From Halorhabdus sp. BNX81 (lineage in GTDB: Archaea; Halobacteriota; Halobacteria; Halobacteriales; Haloarculaceae), in contig NZ_CP107254.1 of NCBI RefSeq assembly GCF_029229925.1, positions 372,001 through 436,000 of the forward strand: a stretch of 64,000 nucleotides of DNA, given 5' to 3'. Under the pieces are notes generated by a model. That model ran no database searches. It was not told the DNA's origin and saw only the letters and a program-made list of their open reading frames with translations. The position numbers and the translations under genes are program-made. This document shows, piece by piece, positions 16,989-24,686 of the stretch. Positions within the stretch are counted from its first letter, which is position 1. Every line of letters begins with the position of its first letter.

Positions 16989-17417
16989 TCAGTTTGCTTG
17001 TTCGTGCCACCAGGTCGCGACTTGCCGGCTGAAATCGTCGTATACGCCGAGATCAGTTTGGAGGTATTCGTACACTTGCTTCGGTCGCACGGTGCCGTAT
17101 TCGTGAGCGAGAATATTCCGAAAGCCCACCGCGTCGATCAGTGTCGACGCGGTTTCTTCACGAATGACGCCGTTGTCTCGAAGCACGTTCACTGCTCCTT
17201 TCGAGGTATTTCCCTCGTATCCGAAGTCCGTCGACGCAATGTGCTTTGGGAGGTCGACCGATGCCTGGATCGCGTTTTCGAACATGCGTTCGACTGCCCG
17301 TTGCTGGGTAATGTCCTCCAGGAACGGTTCCCTCCCGAGGTCCTGCTTTGCCCGTAGTTCGCTATGGTACTGTTCGATCTGTTCGAGTTTCGTCCCGATG
17401 ACGGCGGCGTCAGCCAC
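16989..17417 (-). CDS. hepT: HepT-type HEPN toxin
   Basis: A 142-residue HEPN-domain protein. The ribonuclease motif Rx4HxY is complete: R100, H105 and Y107 in RNILAHEY. In the HepT/MntA systems studied, the HEPN protein is an RNase or tRNA-targeting toxin, and the tyrosine of this motif is AMPylated by the MNT partner to neutralise it. I place the start at GTG 17417, which overlaps the end of mntA by 8 bp (GTGGCTGA); an ATG at 17453 would give 44 bp of overlap. The module is flanked by 56-bp direct repeats. Confidence 0.88.
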   Translation of the reverse strand: MADAAVIGTKLEQIEQYHSELRAKQDLGREPFLEDITQQRAVERMFENAIQASVDLPKHIASTDFGYEGNTSKGAVNVLRDNGVIREETASTLIDAVGFRNILAHEYGTVRPKQVYEYLQTDLGVYDDFSRQVATWWHEQAN

Positions 17418-17841
17418 GCAGTCCCTCCTCCGCGATTCGACGAATGCGATCACGGTGGTTCTCGGCTAACTGTTCGCGCTTGCGCTCGAACTCGGCCGCA
17501 ATGTTCTCACGGTATGTCCGGAAGGCCGCGTCGTTTCCACAGAGCAGTTCCCCGCTGACAGCCGCCTGAGCGAACTCGAGCGACAACTCCTCGATATCGG
17601 AAACATCGACGAACGGGAGTTCACTGTCCTGAAGCTGGCCGGAAAGTCGATACTGCTTTCGAAACCGTTCCTCGGGGGAGAGGCGATCGGTGAACTTGAC
17701 GGCGATGTCGATATCCGAGGACGAACTCGCTGTCCCGGTAACTCGCGAACCGAAGGCGACGACGAACTCGACGTCCGGATCGTTACACAGTCGCTGTTTG
17801 ACTGCGGACGGGAGTGGGTCACTGCCGCTGTTCGTCGCCAT
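17410..17841 (-). CDS. mntA: MntA-type nucleotidyltransferase antitoxin
   Basis: A 143-residue minimal nucleotidyltransferase. The signature GSx10DxD is intact: G31, S32, D43 and D45 in AFGSRVTGTASSSSDIDIAV. Studied MntA proteins add AMP to the tyrosine in the HEPN partner and so act as antitoxin. The gene precedes hepT with an 8-bp overlap, the normal order. A TTTTGTAACAAAAG stretch just upstream of the ATG is nearly palindromic (TTTTGT..ACAAAA) and may be an operator. Confidence 0.9.
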   Translation of the reverse strand: MATNSGSDPLPSAVKQRLCNDPDVEFVVAFGSRVTGTASSSSDIDIAVKFTDRLSPEERFRKQYRLSGQLQDSELPFVDVSDIEELSLEFAQAAVSGELLCGNDAAFRTYRENIAAEFERKREQLAENHRDRIRRIAEEGLRG

Positions 17842-17848
17842 AGATGCT

Positions 17849-17864
17849 ATTCGAACGTTTTGTT
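17849..17864. promoter_or_regulatory. Palindrome upstream of the mntA-hepT operon
   Basis: The region just before the mntA start holds a TTTTGT-T-ACAAAA inverted repeat in an A/T-rich pocket, close to where the TATA box and start site should be. Its position fits an operator for autoregulation by the toxin-antitoxin complex, as is common for such modules. The boundaries are approximate and the function is inferred. Confidence 0.4.
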
Positions 17865-17911
17865 ACAAAAGTATTCCCTCCGGTTCTACAGCCGGATCGG
17901 GGCCAAGTGGT

Positions 17912-19972
17912 CTACGCCAGGAAGACGTGCCGTGGCTGGTCCGCCAGGACTTCACGCCCCCATTCGACGGTCTCACGGAAGTCATCCGAACGGAAGAAGG
18001 CCATCGCGTCCTCGCGGGCGTCCCAGTTCGACGCGATGAACATGTCGGTCTCGTCGTCGTCGTTGACCAGCAACGCCGTCCCCCGGTGGCCGTCCATCTC
18101 GGCGAGTTTCTCGCCGACGGCCCCGAAGGTCTCGACGAACTCCTCGCGGTAGTCGGGTCTGACCTGGTAGAACATCCCCATCGTGCCGAAGCCCTCGCCC
18201 TCGCCGGCGCGGGCAAGCACGCCGGGCAATTCCGCCAGGGCGTCGGCCGCGTCCTCGGCGTCCGCGGCGTCCTCCCAGAGGCTGACGATCGCGGTCGCCT
18301 CGCCATCGCCGACGGCGGTCACTTCGCCCACTTCGGGCTCGTAGATCGCGGTCCTGACGTGGCCCTCGGCGTCGGCGAAGTGGTCCCGGAGTCCCCCGAC
18401 GGGGTCGGCGAGTTCGTCGGGTGCGGCCTCGGAGTAGACCACCATGGCGTAGACATCCTCGCCGTGGGGCTGGCCGGCGTAGACGCCTGCCTCGGACAGT
18501 TCAGCCCGGACTGACGCGGCTGCTTGTTCGTCCGTCCCTGCCTCGGTGGTCGCGCCGTGGTCTTCCTTGCCGCCGTCCGCCGCGTCTCCGGCGTCGAGGA
18601 CGCCGCCGTATTGCTCGGTGATGCCGGGGAGATCACCCAGGAAGCCCGCCGCCGTTTCGGCGGCGTCCTCGGCTGTCCAGACCGAGACGACGGCCGACCG
18701 GCCGCCGGAGGCCCGCACGAGCGTGGCGACGTGGCGGTCGTAGTGGTCGAAGTTCCCCCTGAGTCCGTCGACCTCCTCGGCGAGTTCGGCGGCGTCGGCG
18801 TCCGAATAGAACAGGAGGCCGTACTCGCCGCCCTTGTAATCCTCGCCGGCCCGGAGGCCGAGCTGGAAGAGTCGCTCGGGCAGATCATCGACCTCCGAGT
18901 AGGAGACATCGCCGACTGACGGGCGGCCGCCACCGCCGGGATGGCCGTCCTCGTCCGATTGCTCGCCCGCGTCGCCGGGGTGACCCCCGTCTTCGCCCGT
19001 CTCGTGGCCGGACGGGTGGCCGTCGGCAGAGTCGTCCGTCTCGGGATGTCCACCGGGGTGGCCCCCGGAGTGTGCGCTTTCACCGTGCTCCTCCGCATCG
19101 TGCTCGCCGCCACCGTGCCCGTCGGCAGCGTCTTCGGGTGTAGCAGGGACGTTCGAGTGGTCCGCGGACGAGTGTTCGTCGTCACCGGCAATCGTCTCGC
19201 CGGCCATGTACGCCGCCAGGTCGGCGGGTTCCATTCGGCGACCGACCCAGAACGGGCCAAAGTCGGCGTACTTCGAACTGGAGGGGTCGAATCGCATCTC
19301 GTAGAGGAGTTCCTTGACGTCGGTGAGGTCGTCGGCCCACAGCGTCACGCCCCACTCCCAGTCGTCCATCCCGATTGCGCCGGTGATCATCTGGGTCACC
19401 TTGCCGGCGTACTCCCGCCCGATCACGCCGTGGGTGTCCATGTGTTCGGCGCGCTCCTCGAAGGGCAGGTCGTACCAGTTGTATTCGGGATCGCGGCGCT
19501 TGTCCATCGGATAGAAACTGACGTGTTCGGCGTCGGGAATCTCCGGTTCGAGCCGCGAGCGCATGTATCGCGCCAGCCCGGAGTCGTCCTCAACTTCGCC
19601 CTCGATGAACTCCCGGCCCTTCTTGGAGTACCCCGAGGCCTCGGTGACGGAGACAAAGGAGTCAGTCCGTTCGGTGAAGCCGGCGAACTCCGTCTGTTCG
19701 AATCGACGCTGGAGGCGGTCGATGGCGGTTGTCGTCGGCCGGAGGTGGACGATCAGGAGGTCGGCCTCGTGTCCCAGCATGGCGTAGACGGCCGAGTCGC
19801 CGTCTGCGGCGTCGGCGACCGCCGTGGCTTTCTGGAGGTGAGATTGCCCCTCGTCGATCGCGCGGTCGCGTACTCGCTTGGGGGCGTCCCGCCAGGCGTC
19901 CCAGTCGATCGTCCTGAAGTCATGCAGTGCATACCAGCCTTCGAGCGTCGGTGGTGCGCGGCGTCTGACCAT
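17912..19972 (-). CDS. pitA: HemQ/PitA-like heme protein: Cld domain, His-rich linker, repeated middle domain, ABM domain
   Basis: A 686-residue fusion. Residues 1-250 form a chlorite-dismutase/HemQ-type domain (GWYALHDFRTIDWDAW, WGVTLWADDLTDVKELLYEMR). Residues about 265-350 are a linker rich in His, Gly, Asp and Glu. Two related domains follow at about 355-455 and 485-590, both with a LLFYS/MVVYS and LRxxFxD pattern. The last 95 residues form an antibiotic-biosynthesis-monooxygenase-type domain (GMFYQVRPDYREEFVETF). Haloarchaeal PitA proteins join Cld and ABM domains and are linked to heme synthesis. This one is longer because of the doubled middle domain. The His-rich linker may bind metal or heme. 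Confidence 0.85.
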   Translation of the reverse strand: MVRRRAPPTLEGWYALHDFRTIDWDAWRDAPKRVRDRAIDEGQSHLQKATAVADAADGDSAVYAMLGHEADLLIVHLRPTTTAIDRLQRRFEQTEFAGFTERTDSFVSVTEASGYSKKGREFIEGEVEDDSGLARYMRSRLEPEIPDAEHVSFYPMDKRRDPEYNWYDLPFEERAEHMDTHGVIGREYAGKVTQMITGAIGMDDWEWGVTLWADDLTDVKELLYEMRFDPSSSKYADFGPFWVGRRMEPADLAAYMAGETIAGDDEHSSADHSNVPATPEDAADGHGGGEHDAEEHGESAHSGGHPGGHPETDDSADGHPSGHETGEDGGHPGDAGEQSDEDGHPGGGGRPSVGDVSYSEVDDLPERLFQLGLRAGEDYKGGEYGLLFYSDADAAELAEEVDGLRGNFDHYDRHVATLVRASGGRSAVVSVWTAEDAAETAAGFLGDLPGITEQYGGVLDAGDAADGGKEDHGATTEAGTDEQAAASVRAELSEAGVYAGQPHGEDVYAMVVYSEAAPDELADPVGGLRDHFADAEGHVRTAIYEPEVGEVTAVGDGEATAIVSLWEDAADAEDAADALAELPGVLARAGEGEGFGTMGMFYQVRPDYREEFVETFGAVGEKLAEMDGHRGTALLVNDDDETDMFIASNWDAREDAMAFFRSDDFRETVEWGREVLADQPRHVFLA
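17914..17969 (-). repeat. In-gene copy of the 56-bp direct repeat flanking the toxin-antitoxin pair
   Basis: These 56 bp are the 3' end of the heme-protein gene and are identical to 16858-16913. Together the copies enclose hepT and mntA. Confidence 0.85.
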
Positions 19973-20073
19973 GTCCGACTGTTGGTCCCGACTGATAAGG
20001 AACCTTGGCCTCCCGTCGAATGCCGCCTCGAAGCGAGACCCCGGCGTGGGGCACAGTCACAGACTCAGCAGTC

Positions 20074-20097
20074 GGGGGTGGGTTTTTAACCCCCACC
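20074..20097 (+). promoter_or_regulatory. Palindromic TATA region before a wHTH gene
   Basis: A G/C-rich inverted repeat, GGTGGG..CCCACC (20077-20082 with 20092-20097), surrounds TTTTTAA, which lies about 28 bp upstream of the GTG start of the wHTH gene. A regulator bound here would block TBP/TFB access, so autoregulation by the adjacent wHTH protein is plausible. Confidence 0.45.
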
Positions 20098-20112
20098 GCA
20101 CTGACTTGGCCT

Positions 20113-20466
20113 GTGAGCGGCGACAGCGAGACCGCCGAATTGCTCGCCCTCCTCGAGGATGAGTACGCCCGCGAGATCCTCACAGCCACGAGTGCCCAAC
20201 CTATGTCAGCAGAACGGCTCAGTCAGCACTGTGACGCGTCGGATTCGACGATCTACCGGCGCGTCGACCGGCTGAAAAACCACGACCTGATCGACGAACA
20301 GACACAGTTCGATCCGGACGGCCACCATTACAGCGTCTACATCTCCTGCCTCGAATCGGTCACTGTCTCCTTCGAAGACGGGGAGTGTCGGATCGAACTC
20401 GAACGACGCCGCCCGGCCGAGGAAGACCCGGCCGATCGCTTCACCAGGATGTGGCAGGACCTATGA
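20113..20466 (+). CDS. ArsR-like winged helix-turn-helix regulator
   Basis: A 117-residue regulator. The core SAERLSQHCDASDSTIYRRVDRLKNHDLI is a clear winged HTH, with LLALLEDEYAREIL before it as the first helix. There is no sensor domain; the C terminus is acidic. The start is GTG 20113, about 28 bp after a TATA box inside a palindrome; the longer upstream frame crosses that promoter. Its stop overlaps the start of the following membrane protein gene (ATGA), a regulator/membrane-protein pairing that is widespread in haloarchaea. The signal sensed is unknown. Confidence 0.85.
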   Translation: MSGDSETAELLALLEDEYAREILTATSAQPMSAERLSQHCDASDSTIYRRVDRLKNHDLIDEQTQFDPDGHHYSVYISCLESVTVSFEDGECRIELERRRPAEEDPADRFTRMWQDL

Positions 20467-20774
20467 TCGACAGTGTCGACCCCGTCGAGGTTGCATCGAT
20501 CTCGATCCCGCTGGCGTCGGCCGTCCTGGGGCTGGTCATCGGCTACCAGGCCTACCGGGGATTTCGCCGCAACGATAGCACCTCGATGCGATACCTCTCG
20601 ATCGGCCTGATCCTGCTGACAGCCGTGTCGTTCTCACTGGCTGCCTTCGGGGGGCTGTTTCTTCGCCTGGAGATCCTCCCGGAATCCGTCGCGACACCGA
20701 TACGTCTCGTTGCCAGGGTCTCGCAGTTCACCGGGCTTGCCTTCATTACCTACTCGCTGTATCGGCGTCCCTGA
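20463..20774 (+). CDS. Small three-helix membrane protein paired with wHTH
   Basis: A 103-residue protein with three hydrophobic segments (about residues 10-27, 43-65 and 78-98). The ATG at 20463 overlaps the stop of the upstream wHTH gene by four bases, so they are translationally coupled. Such pairs recur in haloarchaea, where the membrane protein has no known function but may be the regulator's signal input. No catalytic motif is visible. Confidence 0.8.
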   Translation: MIDSVDPVEVASISIPLASAVLGLVIGYQAYRGFRRNDSTSMRYLSIGLILLTAVSFSLAAFGGLFLRLEILPESVATPIRLVARVSQFTGLAFITYSLYRRP

Positions 20775-20971
20775 CTCGGCTGGGGCTCGTGGTGATCTCT
20801 TGGTCGGTATCACGTCATTCCAGTTTACAACGGTCGCTTGGATAGCCGTCGAGTGACGCCATACAAACTAGCCAGCGCGCTGCACGGGGGCCGCAATAGC
20901 GCAACAGACGGCGGGCACTTTCAGGGCGTTGCTCATGACGGCGGCACCGTCAGTCGATCTTCCAGCAGCGA

Positions 20972-21937
20972 TCAGCTGTGGATGCCCATCGCTTCGATCT
21001 GCTCCTGATAGCGGTTCCGGATCGTGACTTCCGTCACCTGGGCGACGTCGGCAACCTCCCGTTGAGTCTTCTTCTCGTTGCAAAGCAGCGAGGCGGCGTA
21101 GATCGCGGCGGCCGCATAGCCGGTCGGGGACTTGCCCGACAGCAGCCCCTTCTCGGCGGTGGTCTCGATGATCTCGTTGGCCTTGCTCTGGACTTCCTCG
21201 CTCAGTTCGAGTTCCGAACAGAACCGGGGGACGTACTTCTTGGGGTCGACGGGCTCCATCTCGAGGCCGAGTTCCTGGGAGATGTACCGATAGGTACGGC
21301 CGATCTCCTTGCGTTCGACGCGGGAGACTTCGCTTATCTCCTCCAAGCTCCGGGGGATGCCTTCCTTCCGACAGGCAGCGTACAGCGCCGAGGTCGCGAC
21401 CCCTTCGATCGATCGGCCACGGATGAGGTCGTCGTCCAGCGCCCGTCGATAGATGACCGAGGCGACCTCCCGTACGGACCGGGGAACGCCAAGCGCCGAC
21501 GCCATCCGGTCGATCTCGCTCAGGGCGAACTGGAGGTTGCGCTCGCCCGCGTCCTTCGTCCGGATGCGTTCCTGCCACTTTCGCAGGCGGTGCATCTGGC
21601 TGCGCTTCTTACTGGAGATCGAACGCCCGTAGGCGTCCTTGTCCTTCCAGTCGATGGTCGTGGTCAGCCCCTTGTCGTGCATCGTCTGGGTCGTCGGCGC
21701 GCCCACGCGGGACTTCTCCTGCCGTTCCTGGTGGTTGAACGCCCGCCACTCGGGACCGGGGTCGATGTTCCCCTCCTCGACGACCAGTCCACAGTCCTCA
21801 CAGATCAACTCGCCCCGGTCCGCGTCCTTCACCAGGCTATCGGATCCGCACTCCGGACACTCCTCCACCCCCTCTTGTTCGTCGGTTTCGGTCTCGGACT
21901 CGCGCTCGCGCTCCCGCTGGCGGGTAGACCGTGTCAT
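20972..21937 (-). CDS. tfb: Transcription initiation factor TFB
   Basis: A 321-residue TFIIB homologue. The N terminus has a zinc ribbon (CPECGSD and CEDCGLV, about residues 28-50), then the B-finger/linker (RSVGAPTT-like [15 protein letters not shown]), and two cyclin-fold repeats ([22 protein letters not shown] and [16 protein letters not shown]). TFB bridges TBP on the promoter and RNA polymerase. I start at ATG 21937; CCTTAAG about 33 bp upstream is a likely TATA box. It is one of two TFB genes in the window; haloarchaea use several TFBs for global programme switching. Confidence 0.95.
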   Translation of the reverse strand: MTRSTRQRERERESETETDEQEGVEECPECGSDSLVKDADRGELICEDCGLVVEEGNIDPGPEWRAFNHQERQEKSRVGAPTTQTMHDKGLTTTIDWKDKDAYGRSISSKKRSQMHRLRKWQERIRTKDAGERNLQFALSEIDRMASALGVPRSVREVASVIYRRALDDDLIRGRSIEGVATSALYAACRKEGIPRSLEEISEVSRVERKEIGRTYRYISQELGLEMEPVDPKKYVPRFCSELELSEEVQSKANEIIETTAEKGLLSGKSPTGYAAAAIYAASLLCNEKKTQREVADVAQVTEVTIRNRYQEQIEAMGIHS

Positions 21938-22142
21938 CGCACTTATATAGTAGCAGTGTAATCCCACTTAAGGCTTTGGCATACTTTCAGTCACCTACCA
22001 GGTAGGGCAATCCGCCGTCGGTTGTTCGGCGTCGATCGCCCCGCTATCCCCTATCATTGATCATGTCGCTGTCCGATTGACTGGTCCTCACCTGGGGCGA
22101 TCGGATCCTTCCAGCCCGGAGCGTGGCCCCGGGTCGACGCGG

Positions 22143-22367
22143 TCACTCCCCACGTACACCGCGATAGAGCACGTAGGCGACGAACGCCGTCACGTACGCG
22201 ATCGCGAGCGCTTTGGCGACCCCGGAGAGGAAGCGTGTGCGTGTGGTTTCGAGGACTGCGATCAGGAGAATCACGACGGGGCCAGTCAGCAACAGTCCGT
22301 CGTAGATGCGATCGTCGGCCCCGGACTCGAGGACAGCCGAGACGAACGGCAGCGCCGAGAGCTTCAT
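22143..22367 (-). CDS. Small membrane protein coupled to TrkH
   Basis: A 74-residue protein (start MKLSALPFVSA) with two hydrophobic segments, roughly residues 25-40 and 52-67. Its ATG overlaps the trkH stop codon (ATGA at 22364-22367), so it is the last gene of the potassium operon. It may be an accessory subunit of the K+ transporter; that is inferred from coupling only. Confidence 0.7.
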   Translation of the reverse strand: MKLSALPFVSAVLESGADDRIYDGLLLTGPVVILLIAVLETTRTRFLSGVAKALAIAYVTAFVAYVLYRGVRGE

Positions 22368-23905
22368 TGATACATCCCTCCGCGACTCAACAGCGTCCGG
22401 GCCGCGACCAGGACCGGGATGATCTCCAGGCGACCGATCCACATGTGGCCGAGGAAGGATATTTTGCCGAGGGTTGGGAGCGATTCGGGCCCGGTAATGC
22501 CCGAGGAGAGGCCGACGTTACCCTGGGCGCTGGCGACCTCGAAGAACGCGTTCGCCAGTGAGAACTCCTCTGCGGGTAAGATGACCAGCAGCAGAACCGT
22601 CCCGACGACGAGAAACGTCGTCCAGAGGACGGCGATGATCGCCGCCTCGACGAACTCCCGGTTTGCCTCCGCCTCGGTGAGTCGGCGGTCGTCGATGTCG
22701 AGCCGACGGACGGCGCTGTCGGGGTAGAAGACGTCGCCGATCTGATAGCGGATCCCCTTGATCAGGGTCAGCCCGCGGATGAGCTTGATTCCGCCGACGG
22801 TTGAGCCGGCTGCGCCGCCGACGAACATGCCGAAGGCGACGAGCAACTGGGCCTGGGCCGGCCACGCGCCGAGGGCGACGTTCGTCGCGTCGACGGCCGT
22901 CTGAAACCCGGTACAGGTCGCCGCCGAGACGAACTGAAAGCCCCCGTAGCGCAGTGCGGACAGGGGGGAGTCGTAGGGGCCGACGTAGAGGAACGCCCAC
23001 AGCAGCGCCGACCCCAGACTCATGTAGATGAACACCCACCGGGTCTGGAGATCCTCGTAGATGTTCCGGAGGTCCCCCTGCAGGATGAGGTAGTGGACGG
23101 GAAAGGCGATCGATCCGAGCAGCATGATCGGGATCAACACGGCGTCGATGAGGGCACTGTCGTAGGTCGCGATCGAGTTGTCGGTGATCGAGAACCCGCC
23201 CGTGGCGAGGCCGGTCATCGCGTGGTTGATCGCCCCCCAGATCGGCATCCCGGCCGCGAACAGCGCGAGGATCGAAACGAACGTGAAGAGGATGAAGATC
23301 CACCAGATCGTCCGGACCGTCGAGACGATGCTCGGGTGGATCTTCTCCGAACGCGCCTCGCTCTCGTAGAGTGTGAGCGACCCCGATCCGGGGCGAGCCA
23401 GGATCGCCGTGGTGAGGACGATCACGCCCACGCCGCCGATCCACTCGCTGAACGTCCGCCACCACTGCAGCGTCCGCGGGAGCACTGCTTCGTCGTCGGT
23501 CATCGTCAGCCCGGTCCCGGTGAAGCCGCTCATGCTCTCGAAGACGGCGTTCAGGGGGTCCCGGAAGGCCGACAGCGTCGGCGTCCCCTCCAGTCCCGTC
23601 GGGAGGCCGAGGTGGACGCCCCAGGCGACCAGCAGGAACGGGACCGACCCGAAGACGCCCACGAACAGCCACCCCGTTGCGGCGACGACCATGCCGTGCA
23701 GCCGCGAGGGCGAGTCGGCCTCGGCAAAGCGGCGATGGAGCCCGTAGCCGACGGCCAGCGGGACGAGCGCCGAGACGCCGAAGGCGAGCGCGCCGAACCA
23801 CTCGCCCCAGACGAGCGGGACGACGATCGAGACGATCATCAGGCCGCCGAGTGCTTCGAGGATCCGCCCCACGTCGCGTCCGATCGTCGCTGTTGTTCCG
23901 TTCAT
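22364..23905 (-). CDS. trkH: TrkH-family potassium uptake membrane protein
   Basis: A 513-residue K+ translocating subunit of the Trk/Ktr type. It has many hydrophobic segments and four pore-loop filters, of which the first, SMSGFTGTGLT, and the last region, SSGITGPESLP, are recognisable. TrkH works with cytoplasmic RCK proteins (TrkA) that bind nucleotides and gate it; one such gene lies immediately upstream at 23991. The ATG at 23905 (MNGTTATIGRD) is chosen over an earlier one. A second TrkH, only distantly similar, is at 31904. Confidence 0.93.
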   Translation of the reverse strand: MNGTTATIGRDVGRILEALGGLMIVSIVVPLVWGEWFGALAFGVSALVPLAVGYGLHRRFAEADSPSRLHGMVVAATGWLFVGVFGSVPFLLVAWGVHLGLPTGLEGTPTLSAFRDPLNAVFESMSGFTGTGLTMTDDEAVLPRTLQWWRTFSEWIGGVGVIVLTTAILARPGSGSLTLYESEARSEKIHPSIVSTVRTIWWIFILFTFVSILALFAAGMPIWGAINHAMTGLATGGFSITDNSIATYDSALIDAVLIPIMLLGSIAFPVHYLILQGDLRNIYEDLQTRWVFIYMSLGSALLWAFLYVGPYDSPLSALRYGGFQFVSAATCTGFQTAVDATNVALGAWPAQAQLLVAFGMFVGGAAGSTVGGIKLIRGLTLIKGIRYQIGDVFYPDSAVRRLDIDDRRLTEAEANREFVEAAIIAVLWTTFLVVGTVLLLVILPAEEFSLANAFFEVASAQGNVGLSSGITGPESLPTLGKISFLGHMWIGRLEIIPVLVAARTLLSRGGMYQ

Positions 23906-23990
23906 GGCTGTGTCCTCGCGGTGGTCGTGTCGATACCCGCCCACCGGACTGTGCTCGCCCAGTCACTCTCTCGTCCGGTACTCATGTGTG

Positions 23991-24680
23991 TTACTCGTCG
24001 TTGCGGTCCTCGTAATGGCCAAAGATGTCGGTGATCGCCGGTTCGGCACCGACGGCGGAGTAGACGGTCAGGAGATCGCCCGCGTGGATGGTCGTGTTCC
24101 CGCGCGGCGTGATCGGCTCGCTGGCCCCCTCGCGTTCGATCGCGACGACGAGGACGTCATCAGAGAGCAGGTCCTCGTCGGCGGTCTCCTGGAGAGTCTT
24201 CCCCGCGACAGGTGCGTTGTCAGTGACGGTGATCTCGAAGACTTCGGCGTCCTCGCCGATCCGCATGTAATCGACGATCGCCGGTCGTGCGACCGCACGG
24301 TAGAGGTACTCGGCGATGAGTTCCTGGGGGTTCTCCATCGTATTGACGCCGATCTGCTTGAAGAGGCTCATGTGCTCGGGGTTGTGGACCACCGAGAGGA
24401 TCGCCGGAATGTCGTACTCCTTGGCGAGCAGACAGACCATGATGTTGGTCGCGTCTCGATCGGTCGTCGAGACGATCGCGTCGGCCTGTGCGGCTCCGGC
24501 GTCCTCGAGCGTGGCGTTCTTGGTCGCGTCGGCTTCCAGAACGAGACAGTCGAAGCGGTCGGCCGCTCGGTTGGCCCGTTCGGTGTTGTGCTCGATGACG
24601 ACGACCTCGTTGCCCGATCGCGTCGCGATGTCGATCAGCGGCGTGCCGATGTCGCCCGCGCCGACAATGATGATGTACAT
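23991..24680 (-). CDS. trkA: TrkA-type RCK potassium channel regulator (copy 1)
   Basis: A 229-residue single-unit TrkA protein: an RCK_N Rossmann domain (VGAGDIGTPL at 6-15) followed by a TrkA_C domain (about 140-220). It should bind NAD(H) or ATP and gate the TrkH encoded next. It is very similar to the protein at 27718-28404, with about nine of ten residues shared in the first half and fewer in the C-terminal domain. It lies 6 bp downstream of the permease-UspA gene, so it is in the operon. Confidence 0.92.
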   Translation of the reverse strand: MYIIIVGAGDIGTPLIDIATRSGNEVVVIEHNTERANRAADRFDCLVLEADATKNATLEDAGAAQADAIVSTTDRDATNIMVCLLAKEYDIPAILSVVHNPEHMSLFKQIGVNTMENPQELIAEYLYRAVARPAIVDYMRIGEDAEVFEITVTDNAPVAGKTLQETADEDLLSDDVLVVAIEREGASEPITPRGNTTIHAGDLLTVYSAVGAEPAITDIFGHYEDRNDE

Positions 24681-24686
24681 GCGTTA

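Noticed and set aside
20868-21578. A 236-codon minus-strand frame beyond the tfb gene
   Set aside because: Mostly a second-frame shadow of TFB; the unshadowed 3' part has no features.
22518-23966. A 482-codon open frame on the minus strand in another frame of trkH
   Set aside because: Arg/Gly/Asp-rich translation without domains, fully overlapping a clear TrkH gene; a G/C-rich shadow.
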